Shown in pieces: positions 1 to 7,043 of a DNA stretch of 64,000 bases (positions are counted from its first letter, which is position 1; every line of letters begins with the position of its first letter). The translations under genes and the position numbers were made by a program. Origin of the DNA: Bin95 sp965220855 (GTDB lineage Bacteria; Pseudomonadota; Alphaproteobacteria; Bin95); contig CBDCQY010000001.1 in assembly GCA_965220855.1 (NCBI GenBank), positions 3,033,057 through 3,097,056 on the forward strand, in the 5' to 3' direction. The notes under the pieces were generated by a model. The model was not told the origin of the DNA. It saw only the letters and a program-made list of their open reading frames with translations, and searched no databases.

Positions 1-398
1 ATCTGGCCGACCGCCAGGGCGGATCGCCGCTGATCGGCTCCACGCCCGAGGAGCGCGCCGAGACGCGCATGTGGACCCGCCGGGTCGATCTCAACATCTG
101 CGAGCCGCTCGCCAACGGCTTCCGCTTCGGCGAGGGGCTGCGCATGTTCGAGAGCCGCATGCGCTGTCTGCCGGAGGCCTCGGACGGCCTGAAGGCGATC
201 GCGCAGGACAAGATCGCCTGGCTGGACGGGCTGATGGAGGGCCGCGAATTTCTCTGCGGGGCGCGCATCAGCCTCGCCGACATCCTGCTCTACTGCTTCC
301 TCGCCTTCGGCAAGGCCGTCGGGCAGGACATCGCGCCCGAGAACCGCAATGTGACCGCCTGGTTCGAGCGCATGAAAGCCCGCCCGACCTCCGCCTGA
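1..398 (+). CDS. Glutathione S-transferase, C-terminal part (cut by window edge)
   Basis: The reading frame is already open at the left edge (first full codon at base 3), so the thioredoxin-fold N-terminal domain lies outside the window. What remains is an all-helical GST C-terminal domain. The stretch with the residues SLADILLYC just before the end is the N-capping box and hydrophobic core of GST helix 6, and the tail FERMKARP is the usual GST ending (a helix contacting other family members' last exposed segment). GSTs conjugate glutathione to electrophiles or act as thiol-disulfide enzymes in the cytoplasm; the substrate cannot be told from this half. The next gene begins only 14 bases downstream on the same strand, so the two may share a transcript. 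Confidence 0.85.
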   Translation, partial: LADRQGGSPLIGSTPEERAETRMWTRRVDLNICEPLANGFRFGEGLRMFESRMRCLPEASDGLKAIAQDKIAWLDGLMEGREFLCGARISLADILLYCFLAFGKAVGQDIAPENRNVTAWFERMKARPTSA

Positions 399-412
399 CG
401 GGAGCGGCGACG

Positions 413-1186
413 ATGCGCCGGCTCGCGCTCCTGGCGCTCGCGGCCTGGCTCGGGATGCTCTCGGGTCCGGCGGCGGGCGGCGAGTTCTATCTGCGCGGCG
501 GCGTCGGGATCGACCGGCCCGACAATGCGGCCTTCACCGACGTGGACTGCGCCACCACCGCCCCGGCGGCGCTCTACGGTTGCGGGACCGGCACCGATGG
601 CGAGCCTTACCGCTCTTCTGGCGATTTCGGGACCGTCCCGGCCGTCGAACTCGGGCTCGGCTACGCCACCGAGGGGCGCTGGCGCTTCGAGGCGCTGGTG
701 GAATACCGCCCGCGCTTCACCTTCCGGGGCGAGGCCAATTTCCTGCCCGAGGGGCGCCGGCAATCGGTCTCGGCGGAGCTGCGCGCGCTCTCCGGGATGG
801 TGGCGGGCTATTTCGACTTCGCGCCTCGGGCGGCGCGCGCGCCGGGGCGGATCGCGCCCTATGTCGGGGCCGGCGCCGGCCCCGCGCATGTCCGCATCGG
901 CCAGACGGTCATGAACTTCCCGCAGACGGTCACGAACGCGCCGGGCGGCAGCCGGCTTAACCTCGCCTGGATGGCGACCGCCGGCGTCGCGGTGGCGCTG
1001 GACGACCGGGTGAGCGTGGACCTGGCCTGGCGCTACACCGATCTCGGCCGGGTGCGCGCGGCCGGGGGCGACGGTCGAGTGACCTGGCGCGACGGCAGCC
1101 GCGAGCCGCGCCTGCTCGACCTCGCGCCGACCCGCTCGCGCCTCCAGGGTCACGGCCTCCGCCTCTCCCTGCGCTACGCCCTCTGA
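413..1186 (+). CDS. Outer-membrane beta-barrel protein (OmpA/opacity-like)
   Basis: Encodes 257 residues. The start at 413 follows a GGAG at 401-404 and gives a clean signal peptide: MRR, a hydrophobic stretch LALLALAAWLGML, then a small-residue region (GPAAGG) before the mature protein. The mature part alternates polar and hydrophobic residues with recurrent glycines (GLGY, GAGAG, YTDLG), as in small 8-stranded outer-membrane barrels, and it ends RLSLRYAL, a typical final beta strand read by the BAM machinery, although the very last residue is Leu rather than Phe. A pair of Cys near residues 45-60 could form a loop disulfide. The function may be structural or adhesive; no ligand can be inferred. 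Confidence 0.75.
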   Translation: MRRLALLALAAWLGMLSGPAAGGEFYLRGGVGIDRPDNAAFTDVDCATTAPAALYGCGTGTDGEPYRSSGDFGTVPAVELGLGYATEGRWRFEALVEYRPRFTFRGEANFLPEGRRQSVSAELRALSGMVAGYFDFAPRAARAPGRIAPYVGAGAGPAHVRIGQTVMNFPQTVTNAPGGSRLNLAWMATAGVAVALDDRVSVDLAWRYTDLGRVRAAGGDGRVTWRDGSREPRLLDLAPTRSRLQGHGLRLSLRYAL

Positions 1187-1420
1187 GCGCGGCCGGGCGG
1201 CTGCGGGCAGGGCGGGGCAAAATGCCGCATGGCTTCCGGCGGCGGGTTGCGTGCTACTAGCTTCGACGGAAGCGTCGGCCGTCGGGCGCGGGCTTGCATT
1301 TTTGCGCTCGTCCCCTTGAAAATGCCGGCAGACGCCCCATCCTGCTGCAACAACATCATGCGGTCAGGCGAGAAGCCGCCCGGAACCGCTTGAAACCGCG
1401 CAAAACCGCTTGACGGGCAT

Positions 1421-1448
1421 GTTGCATTGCAGCAAATTGCTGTGCAAC
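1421..1448. promoter_or_regulatory. Imperfect palindrome upstream of the GcrA-domain mini-gene
   Basis: Outer arms GTTGCA and TGCAAC enclose inner arms CAGCA and TGCTG around an AAT centre. It lies just downstream of a TTGACG (1409-1414, possible -35) and 27 bases before the start at 1475. The decamer AACCGCTTGA also occurs twice just upstream (around 1384 and 1405). A GANTC site (GAGTC, 1464-1468) overlaps the ribosome binding site of the gene. The 288 bases between 1187 and 1474 hold no other gene I can support. An operator role is inference. Confidence 0.35.
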
Positions 1449-1474
1449 GCACCATGCTCCCGGGAGTCAACCCC

Positions 1475-1693
1475 ATGTCCGCCGAGACCGGCGCCGCCGT
1501 GCGCTCCTTGTTCGAGGCCGCCAAACGGTCGCCTTTCCACACCTGCCAGTGGCCGCATGGCGACCCGCAGGAGGACGGCTTCCACTATTGCGGCGCGCCC
1601 ACTGTGGCCCCCTACTCCTACTGCGCCCACCATGTCCGCATGGCGTTCTACGACCCGGACGAGGAGCGCGAGGCGGAGCGCGCCGCCGCCTGA
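1475..1693 (+). CDS. Mini-protein with only the GcrA C-terminal domain
   Basis: Encodes 72 residues; the start at 1475 is preceded by GGGAG with 8-base spacing. An upstream in-frame ATG at 1454 lacks such a site. Residues 24-53 reproduce the C-terminal cysteine/histidine motif of GcrA. The pattern CQWPHGDPQ, then FHYCG, then YC and HH gives C24-x14-C39-x10-C50-x2-H53, identical in spacing to C72, C87, C98 and H101 of the full GcrA encoded at 14659-15018. The N-terminal helix-turn-helix of GcrA is absent. In GcrA the C-terminal domain is the part that contacts the housekeeping sigma factor, so this protein could bind sigma without DNA; that is inference. It overlaps the 3' end of convergent recQ by 46 bases. 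Confidence 0.75.
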   Translation: MSAETGAAVRSLFEAAKRSPFHTCQWPHGDPQEDGFHYCGAPTVAPYSYCAHHVRMAFYDPDEEREAERAAA

Positions 1694-3504
1694 CCCTCCG
1701 GCGGGCGCGGCAGCTCCCGCAGCAGGTCGAGGAAGGCCGGCCCGTAGCGCTCCAGCTTGGCGGCGCCGACGCCCGGCACCGCCATCATCTCGTCGAGGCT
1801 GGCCGGCCGGCGCGCCAGCATGGCCGCCAGCACGGCGTCGTGGAAGACGACATAGGGCGGCACGCCCTGCTTGCTGGCGAGCCGGCGGCGCAGCTGCCGG
1901 AGCGCCTCGAAGCCCTCCCGGTCGCCGATCTCCGGCGTTTCCCGCCCGGCCCGCGCCGATCCGGACGCCGGCCGGGGCGCGGGCTTGGGGTCTCGCCGGA
2001 GCGGCACGGCGCGCTCGCCGCGCAGCACCGCGCCCGCGTCCGGCCCGAGGCGGAGCGCGCCCCAGCCCTCGCTGTCCACCGCGATCAGCTCGGTCGAGGC
2101 GAGCTGGCGGATCACGCCGCGCCACTCGCCCGCGCTCAACTCGCCGCCCACGCCCCAGGTCGGCAGGCGGTCATGGCCGAAGCGCCGCGTGCGCTCGGTC
2201 TCGCGCCCGCGCAATACGTCCACGATATGCGCCGCGCCGAAGCGCTGCCCCGTGCGATAGATGGCGGAGAGCAGCATCCGCGCCGCCTCGCTGCCGTCAT
2301 GCACTTCCGGCGGATCGAGGCAGATATCGCAATTGCCGCAGGGCCGGCCGCTATCGTCGCCGAAATAGCCGAGCATGATGCGCCGCCGGCAGGTCGCGGC
2401 CTCGGCATAGCCGACCAGCGCATCCAGCCGGGCGCGCTCGATGCGCTTCTGCGCGTCGGAGGCTTCGGATCGGTCCACGAACGCCCGGAGCCGCACGACA
2501 TCCTGCAGCCCCCAGATCATCCAGGCCTCGGCCGGCAGCCCGTCGCGCCCGGCCCGCCCGGTCTCCTGGTAATAGGCTTCGAGGCTCTTCGGCAGGTCGA
2601 TATGGGCGACGAAGCGCACATCCGGCTTGTCGATGCCCATGCCGAAGGCGACCGTCGCCACCATCACCGCATCGTCTTCCGCGACGAAGCGCCGCTGGTT
2701 GGCGGCGCGCTCGGCCGCGTCCATGCCGGCGTGATAGGCGAGTGCGGGAATGTCCGCCGCGCGGAGCTCCGCCGCCGCCGCCTCCACCCGGGCGCGCGTC
2801 ATGGCATAGACGATGCCGGCCTGGCCCGGACGCGCCTTCAGGAAGTCGAGCAGCTGGCGCGGACCCCGGTCGCGCGGCTTCACGACATAGCGGATATTGG
2901 GGCGGTCGAAGCCGGAGACGAAGCGCCGCGCGCCCTCCAGGCGGAGCTCGCGGGCGATGTCGGCGCGGGTCGGTTCGTCGGCGGTGGCGGTGAGCGCGAT
3001 CCTCGGCACGCCGGGAAAGCGCTCGGCCAGCACCGCGAGGCGGCGATAGTCCGGGCGGAAATCGTGGCCCCACTGGCTGACGCAATGGGCCTCGTCGATG
3101 GCGAAGAGCGCGATCTCGACGCCGTCGAGAAAGTCGAGGAAGCCCGGCGCGGCGAAGCGCTCCGGGGCGACATAGAGCAGCTCCAGCCGGCCCTCGCGGA
3201 GGGCCTGCTCGATCCGGCCGCGCTCGCGCCCGTCGAGGGTGGAGTTCCAGGCGGCCGCCCTGACCCCGTTCTGGCGAAGCGCGGCCACCTGGTCCTGCAT
3301 CAGCGCGATCAGCGGCGACACCACCACGCCCGCGCCGGGGCGCAAGAGCGCCGGCAGCTGATAGCAGATCGACTTGCCGGCCCCGGTCGGCATCAGCACC
3401 AGCGCGTCCTCGCCGGCGGCCACCGCCTCGACCGCGGCCTGCTGATGGCCGCGAAAGGCGTCATAGCCGAAGACGCGGCGCAACAGGTCGAGCGCGCCGC
3501 TCAA
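1648..3504 (-). CDS. recQ: ATP-dependent DNA helicase RecQ
   Basis: About 618 residues, the usual RecQ length. The order is: superfamily 2 helicase core with Walker A (PTGAGKS) near residue 50, the RecQ-type motif II DEAHCVSQWGHDFRPDY, helicase C domain with the QxxGRAGRDG motif, the RQC zinc site (Cys residues in CRRR, CGNC and C-L-D), and a C-terminal HRDC domain. It unwinds DNA 3' to 5' in recombination and fork repair. No ATG lies near the conserved N-terminus (GALDLLRRVFGYDAFRGHQ); the TTG at 3504 is the best candidate but has no clear Shine-Dalgarno, so the start is uncertain by some tens of codons. It follows the dienelactone hydrolase gene by about 40 bases on the same strand. Confidence 0.93.
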   Translation of the reverse strand: MSGALDLLRRVFGYDAFRGHQQAAVEAVAAGEDALVLMPTGAGKSICYQLPALLRPGAGVVVSPLIALMQDQVAALRQNGVRAAAWNSTLDGRERGRIEQALREGRLELLYVAPERFAAPGFLDFLDGVEIALFAIDEAHCVSQWGHDFRPDYRRLAVLAERFPGVPRIALTATADEPTRADIARELRLEGARRFVSGFDRPNIRYVVKPRDRGPRQLLDFLKARPGQAGIVYAMTRARVEAAAAELRAADIPALAYHAGMDAAERAANQRRFVAEDDAVMVATVAFGMGIDKPDVRFVAHIDLPKSLEAYYQETGRAGRDGLPAEAWMIWGLQDVVRLRAFVDRSEASDAQKRIERARLDALVGYAEAATCRRRIMLGYFGDDSGRPCGNCDICLDPPEVHDGSEAARMLLSAIYRTGQRFGAAHIVDVLRGRETERTRRFGHDRLPTWGVGGELSAGEWRGVIRQLASTELIAVDSEGWGALRLGPDAGAVLRGERAVPLRRDPKPAPRPASGSARAGRETPEIGDREGFEALRQLRRRLASKQGVPPYVVFHDAVLAAMLARRPASLDEMMAVPGVGAAKLERYGPAFLDLLRELPRPPEGQAAARSASRSSSGS

Positions 3505-3544
3505 GGGAGGCGTCGCGGCGTTGCCGGGCGGAGGCCCGGCGCCC

Positions 3545-4249
3545 TCAGCCCGCAAGCGCGCGCCGGAAGAGCGCGGCGGTGCGCCCGTTGGCGAGCCTGG
3601 CGTTCTCCTCGTCATAGGGCTGGCCGCCGATGCGGGCGAAGGCGTGGTCCATGCCCGGATAGGAGTGCACCTCGGCATGGGCGTTGCCGGCGAGCCCCGC
3701 CTTGACCGCCGCCTGCGCCTCCTTGGGCACGAAGCCGTCCTCCTCCGCGATATGCAGCATCAGCGGCGCGCCGATATTCGCCGCCTCGTCCAGCATCTCC
3801 TCGATGCCGACGCCGTAATAGCCGACATTGGCGTCGAGATCGGCCCGGCAGGCCAGCATGTAGGCGAGCTTGCCGCCGAGGCAGAAGCCGACCGTGCCGA
3901 CCTTGCCGTTGCAGCCTTCCATGGCGCGCAGATGCGCGGCCGCCGCCTTCAGATCCTCGATGCCCTTGTCTGCGTCGAAGCCCTGATAGAGCTCGAACGC
4001 CTTCTTCCATTCCTCTTCCGTGCGGTCGGTGATATCGACCCCCGGCTCCTGGCGCCAGAACAGGTCGGGCGCAACCGCGATATAGCCCTGGCTCGCCCAA
4101 TAGTCGGCGATGTCGCGCATGGCGTGGTTGACGCCGAAAATCTCCTGGATGCAGAGCACGCCGGGGCCGGACCCCGAGGCCGGCATGGCGCAATAGGCGG
4201 AAAACGACCCCGAACCGTCGCTCGCGCGGATGGTGATGCTGCTGGCCAT
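3545..4249 (-). CDS. Dienelactone hydrolase family protein (carboxymethylenebutenolidase)
   Basis: 234 residues, typical for the family. It has an alpha/beta hydrolase fold with the hallmark cysteine nucleophile in GFCLGG (near residue 122), an acid in the IAEEDGFVP segment (near 172) and the histidine in GMDHAF (near 204). The conserved IQEIFGVN segment near residue 34 forms the oxyanion region. Dienelactone hydrolases open lactone rings in aromatic degradation, but many homologues act on other esters; no aromatic ring-cleavage genes sit nearby, so the substrate is open. No signal peptide is seen, so it is cytoplasmic. It is followed closely by recQ. Confidence 0.9.
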   Translation of the reverse strand: MASSITIRASDGSGSFSAYCAMPASGSGPGVLCIQEIFGVNHAMRDIADYWASQGYIAVAPDLFWRQEPGVDITDRTEEEWKKAFELYQGFDADKGIEDLKAAAAHLRAMEGCNGKVGTVGFCLGGKLAYMLACRADLDANVGYYGVGIEEMLDEAANIGAPLMLHIAEEDGFVPKEAQAAVKAGLAGNAHAEVHSYPGMDHAFARIGGQPYDEENARLANGRTAALFRRALAG

Positions 4250-4338
4250 CGGCCCCTTCTCCCTTTCGACCCGGCCGGCCCGGAGCGCCGGCCTTGCCGG
4301 GGAGCTTAGCGCCGCCCGCGCCGGGCCGGCAAGCGCCC

Positions 4339-4776
4339 TCAGACGCCGGTCGAGCCGAAGCCGGCCGGGCCGCGCCCGGTGGCGTCGAGGTCGGCGGTTT
4401 CGCGCCAGGCGACGCGCGGGACCGGCATCACCACCATCTGGGCGATGCGCATGCCGCGCTCGATGCGGAAGGGTTCCGCGCCGCCGTTCATCACCAGGAT
4501 CATCAGCTCGCCGCGATAGTCGGCGTCGATGGTGCCGGGGCTGTTGGGCAGCAGCAGGCCGTGGCGGAGCGCGAGGCCGGAGCGCGGGCGGATCTGCGCC
4601 TCATGGCCCTCGGGCAGCGCGAGCCGCAGGCCGGTCGGCACCAGCGCGCGTTCGCCGGGGGCGAGCTCGATCGGCGCCTCGCAGGCGGCCGCGATGTCGA
4701 GCGCCGCGCTGCCCGGCGTGGCGTAGGCCGGCAGATCCGCCGCGTGGGGCAGGCGCTGGATCGCGACCTCGATCAC
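4339..4776 (-). CDS. dut: dUTP diphosphatase
   Basis: 145 residues, standard for trimeric dUTPase. The five family motifs are visible in order: GSAALDIAA (motif 1), RPRSGLA (2), GTIDADYRGE with the catalytic Asp (3), RIAQMVV (4), and the C-terminal RGPAGFGSTG (5, the phosphate-closing tail). It hydrolyses dUTP to dUMP and pyrophosphate, keeping uracil out of DNA and feeding dTMP synthesis. The start is a GTG at 4776 whose TG is shared with the TGA stop of coaBC, so translation is coupled. The coaBC-dut pair is a widely conserved gene order. Confidence 0.96.
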   Translation of the reverse strand: MIEVAIQRLPHAADLPAYATPGSAALDIAAACEAPIELAPGERALVPTGLRLALPEGHEAQIRPRSGLALRHGLLLPNSPGTIDADYRGELMILVMNGGAEPFRIERGMRIAQMVVMPVPRVAWRETADLDATGRGPAGFGSTGV

Positions 4777-5978
4777 GGGCCGGCGAAATGCCGGGCGATG
4801 CGCTCCGCCAGCCGTTCGGCCACATCCGCCTTGCTGGCCGGCGGCCAGTCCTCGACCCGGTCCTGCGCGTCGATCAGATGGACGGTGTTGCGCTCGCCGC
4901 CGAAGACGCCGGTCTCCGGCGAGACGTCGTTGGCGAGCATCCAGTCGCAGCCCTTGGCGCGGCGCTTGGCGCGGGCGTGGGCGACGACATGTTCGGTCTC
5001 GGCGGCGAAGCCGACCACCAGCGGCGGGCGGCTGTTGTCCAGCGTTGCGAGGCGGCGCAGGATGTCGGGGTTCTCGGCGAGCGCAAGCGCCGGCGGGCCG
5101 GACCCGTCCTTCTTGAGCTTCTGATCGGCCGCCCCGGCCACGCGCCAGTCGGCGACCGCGGCGGCGCAGACCGCGATGTCGGCCGGCAGCGCCGCCAGGC
5201 AGGCGTCGAGCATCTCGCGCGCCGTCTCGATGCGGCAGACGCGCGTCCCGGCGGGGTCCGGCTCGCCGGTCGGGCCGGTCACCAGCGTGACCGCCGCGCC
5301 CTGGCGCGCCAGCGCCGCCGCCACGGCGTGGCCCTGCTTGCCGGAGGAGCGGTTGGCGATGTAGCGCACGGGGTCGATCGGCTCCCGGGTGGGGCCGCTG
5401 GTGACGATGGCGCGCCGCCCGGCGAGCGCGCCCGTCCCGCCGAGCGCGGCCTCGATCGCCGCCAGGATCTCCTCCGGCTCGGCCATGCGCCCGGAGCCGG
5501 TCTCGCCGCAGGCGAGATCGCCCGCCGCCGGGCCGACGCGCATGACGCCGCGCCGCTCCAGCAGCGCGACATTGGCCTGGACGGCGGCGTGCCCCCACAT
5601 CTGCACGTTCATGGCGGGCGCGATCAGCACCGGCTTGTCGGTGGCGAGCAAGACGGTGGCGGCCAGATCGTCGGCCATGCCGGCGGCCATGCGGGCGATC
5701 AGATCGGCGCTCGCCGGGGCGACGACCAGCAGGTCGGCCTCGCGCGACAGCCGGATATGGCCCATCTCGCTCTCGTCGGTCAGCGAGAACAGCTCCTGGT
5801 ACACCTTGTCCTCGCTGAGCGCTGCGAGCGAAAGCGGCGTGACGAAGCGCGCGCCGCCGGCCGTCAGCACGGAGCGCACCGCCGCGCCGCGTTCGCGCAG
5901 CCGGCGCACCAGGATCAGGCTCTTGTAGGCGGCGATGCCGCCCGAGACGATCAGCAGGATGCGTTTGCCCTCGAGCAT
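4773..5978 (-). CDS. coaBC: Bifunctional phosphopantothenoylcysteine decarboxylase / phosphopantothenate-cysteine ligase
   Basis: 401 residues, normal for CoaBC. The N-terminal flavoprotein half (CoaC) has SGGIAAYKS at the start, the catalytic His in MGHIRLS, the PAMNVQMW segment and the ACGETGSGRM active-site Cys region. The C-terminal half (CoaB) has the GPTREPIDPVR and NRSSGKQG nucleotide/dimer motifs, the AAAVADW segment and the KLKK loop. It joins cysteine to 4'-phosphopantothenate and then decarboxylates the product, two steps of coenzyme A synthesis. The ATG at 5978 fits the conserved N-terminus; no strong ribosome site is seen. It is divergent from the protease gene across about 80 bases. 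Confidence 0.96.
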   Translation of the reverse strand: MLEGKRILLIVSGGIAAYKSLILVRRLRERGAAVRSVLTAGGARFVTPLSLAALSEDKVYQELFSLTDESEMGHIRLSREADLLVVAPASADLIARMAAGMADDLAATVLLATDKPVLIAPAMNVQMWGHAAVQANVALLERRGVMRVGPAAGDLACGETGSGRMAEPEEILAAIEAALGGTGALAGRRAIVTSGPTREPIDPVRYIANRSSGKQGHAVAAALARQGAAVTLVTGPTGEPDPAGTRVCRIETAREMLDACLAALPADIAVCAAAVADWRVAGAADQKLKKDGSGPPALALAENPDILRRLATLDNSRPPLVVGFAAETEHVVAHARAKRRAKGCDWMLANDVSPETGVFGGERNTVHLIDAQDRVEDWPPASKADVAERLAERIARHFAGP

Positions 5979-6059
5979 GGAATCGAGTCTTAGTGCGTTT
6001 CCCCGGCGCGGGGAAGCGCCGTCGCGCGCCGGCGGCAGGCAGACGGGAGATCGCGCCCC

Positions 6060-6941
6060 ATGTTCAGCAAGGCCGTCCCCCTGGCCGCGGGCTTCACCCG
6101 CCCGGTGGTGATTTCGAGCCGCACGGTCGAGGGCCGCTGCATGAGCGCCGTCGGCGCGGCCGTGCTGGTCAACCGGGAGGGCTGGCTGCTGACCGCCGCC
6201 CATCTGATCGGGCTGATCCAGGCCCAGGCCGAGGCGGCGGCGCAATTCCGCCGATATGAAGCCGACATCCGCGAGATGGACCGCGACCGCGCCTCGCACA
6301 GCGCGCATCGCCGCCGCAGGCTCCGCCATCTGGATCGCCCGGCGCGCGGCGCGGTGCGCGACCATTCCGTGTGGTGGGGCGCGGACGGCGCGCAGCTGGT
6401 CGATGTGCAGGTCGATTTCGCGGCGGACCTCGCCATCGGGCGGCTGGAGCCGTTCGATCCGGCGAGCGCGTCGGCCTTTCCGGCGTTCAAGACCCCCGAT
6501 GCGAGCTATGCGCCCGGCCGCAGCCTCTGCCGGCTGGGCTTTCCCTTTCACGAGATCGAGCCGGAGTTCGACGAGGCCGCGGGCGCGTTCCTGCTGCCGG
6601 AAGGCGCGGTGCCGCTGCCGCTCTTCCCCATCGACGGGCTGTTCACGCGGGTGCTGCGCGCGCCGGCGCCGGGCCAGCCGGCGGACGCGCCGGGCCTGTT
6701 CATCGAGACCTCCTCGCCGGGGCTGCAGGGCCAGAGCGGCGGCCCGATCTTCGACACCGAGGGGACCGTCTGGGGCCTGCAATCGCACACGCGCCACCAT
6801 GCGCTCGGCTTCCGCCCGCAAGCGCCCGGCGCGGCCAAAGGCCAGGTGGCGCACCAGTTCCTGAATGTCGGCGTCGGCGTTCACGCCGAACCGCTGCTCG
6901 CCTTCCTCGACCGCCACAACATCGCCCACCGCCGCGCCTGA
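6060..6941 (+). CDS. Trypsin-like (S1-fold) serine protease
   Basis: 293 residues. A complete catalytic triad is readable: His48 in LLTAAHLI, Asp123 in FAADLAIG, and Ser226 in GLQGQSGGPIF. No signal peptide, PDZ domain or membrane anchor is apparent, which separates it from DegP/HtrA proteases and suggests a cytoplasmic protein. Between His and Asp there is a strongly charged Arg/Asp/Glu/His-rich insertion (residues 60-100) that may be helical. Close homologues are usually annotated only as trypsin-like peptidases; the substrate is unknown. It reads away from coaBC and stands alone, about 100 bases before the molybdenum hydroxylase gene. Confidence 0.8.
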   Translation: MFSKAVPLAAGFTRPVVISSRTVEGRCMSAVGAAVLVNREGWLLTAAHLIGLIQAQAEAAAQFRRYEADIREMDRDRASHSAHRRRRLRHLDRPARGAVRDHSVWWGADGAQLVDVQVDFAADLAIGRLEPFDPASASAFPAFKTPDASYAPGRSLCRLGFPFHEIEPEFDEAAGAFLLPEGAVPLPLFPIDGLFTRVLRAPAPGQPADAPGLFIETSSPGLQGQSGGPIFDTEGTVWGLQSHTRHHALGFRPQAPGAAKGQVAHQFLNVGVGVHAEPLLAFLDRHNIAHRRA

Positions 6942-7043
6942 GCGGAGCAGCCCGGCGGCCTCGCGGCCGCTCTCCACTTGCGCCGGAGCCGCGAATGGGG
7001 TTGCATGGCGGGAACTTCCGGTTCGATTTTGGAGACCCTGCGC

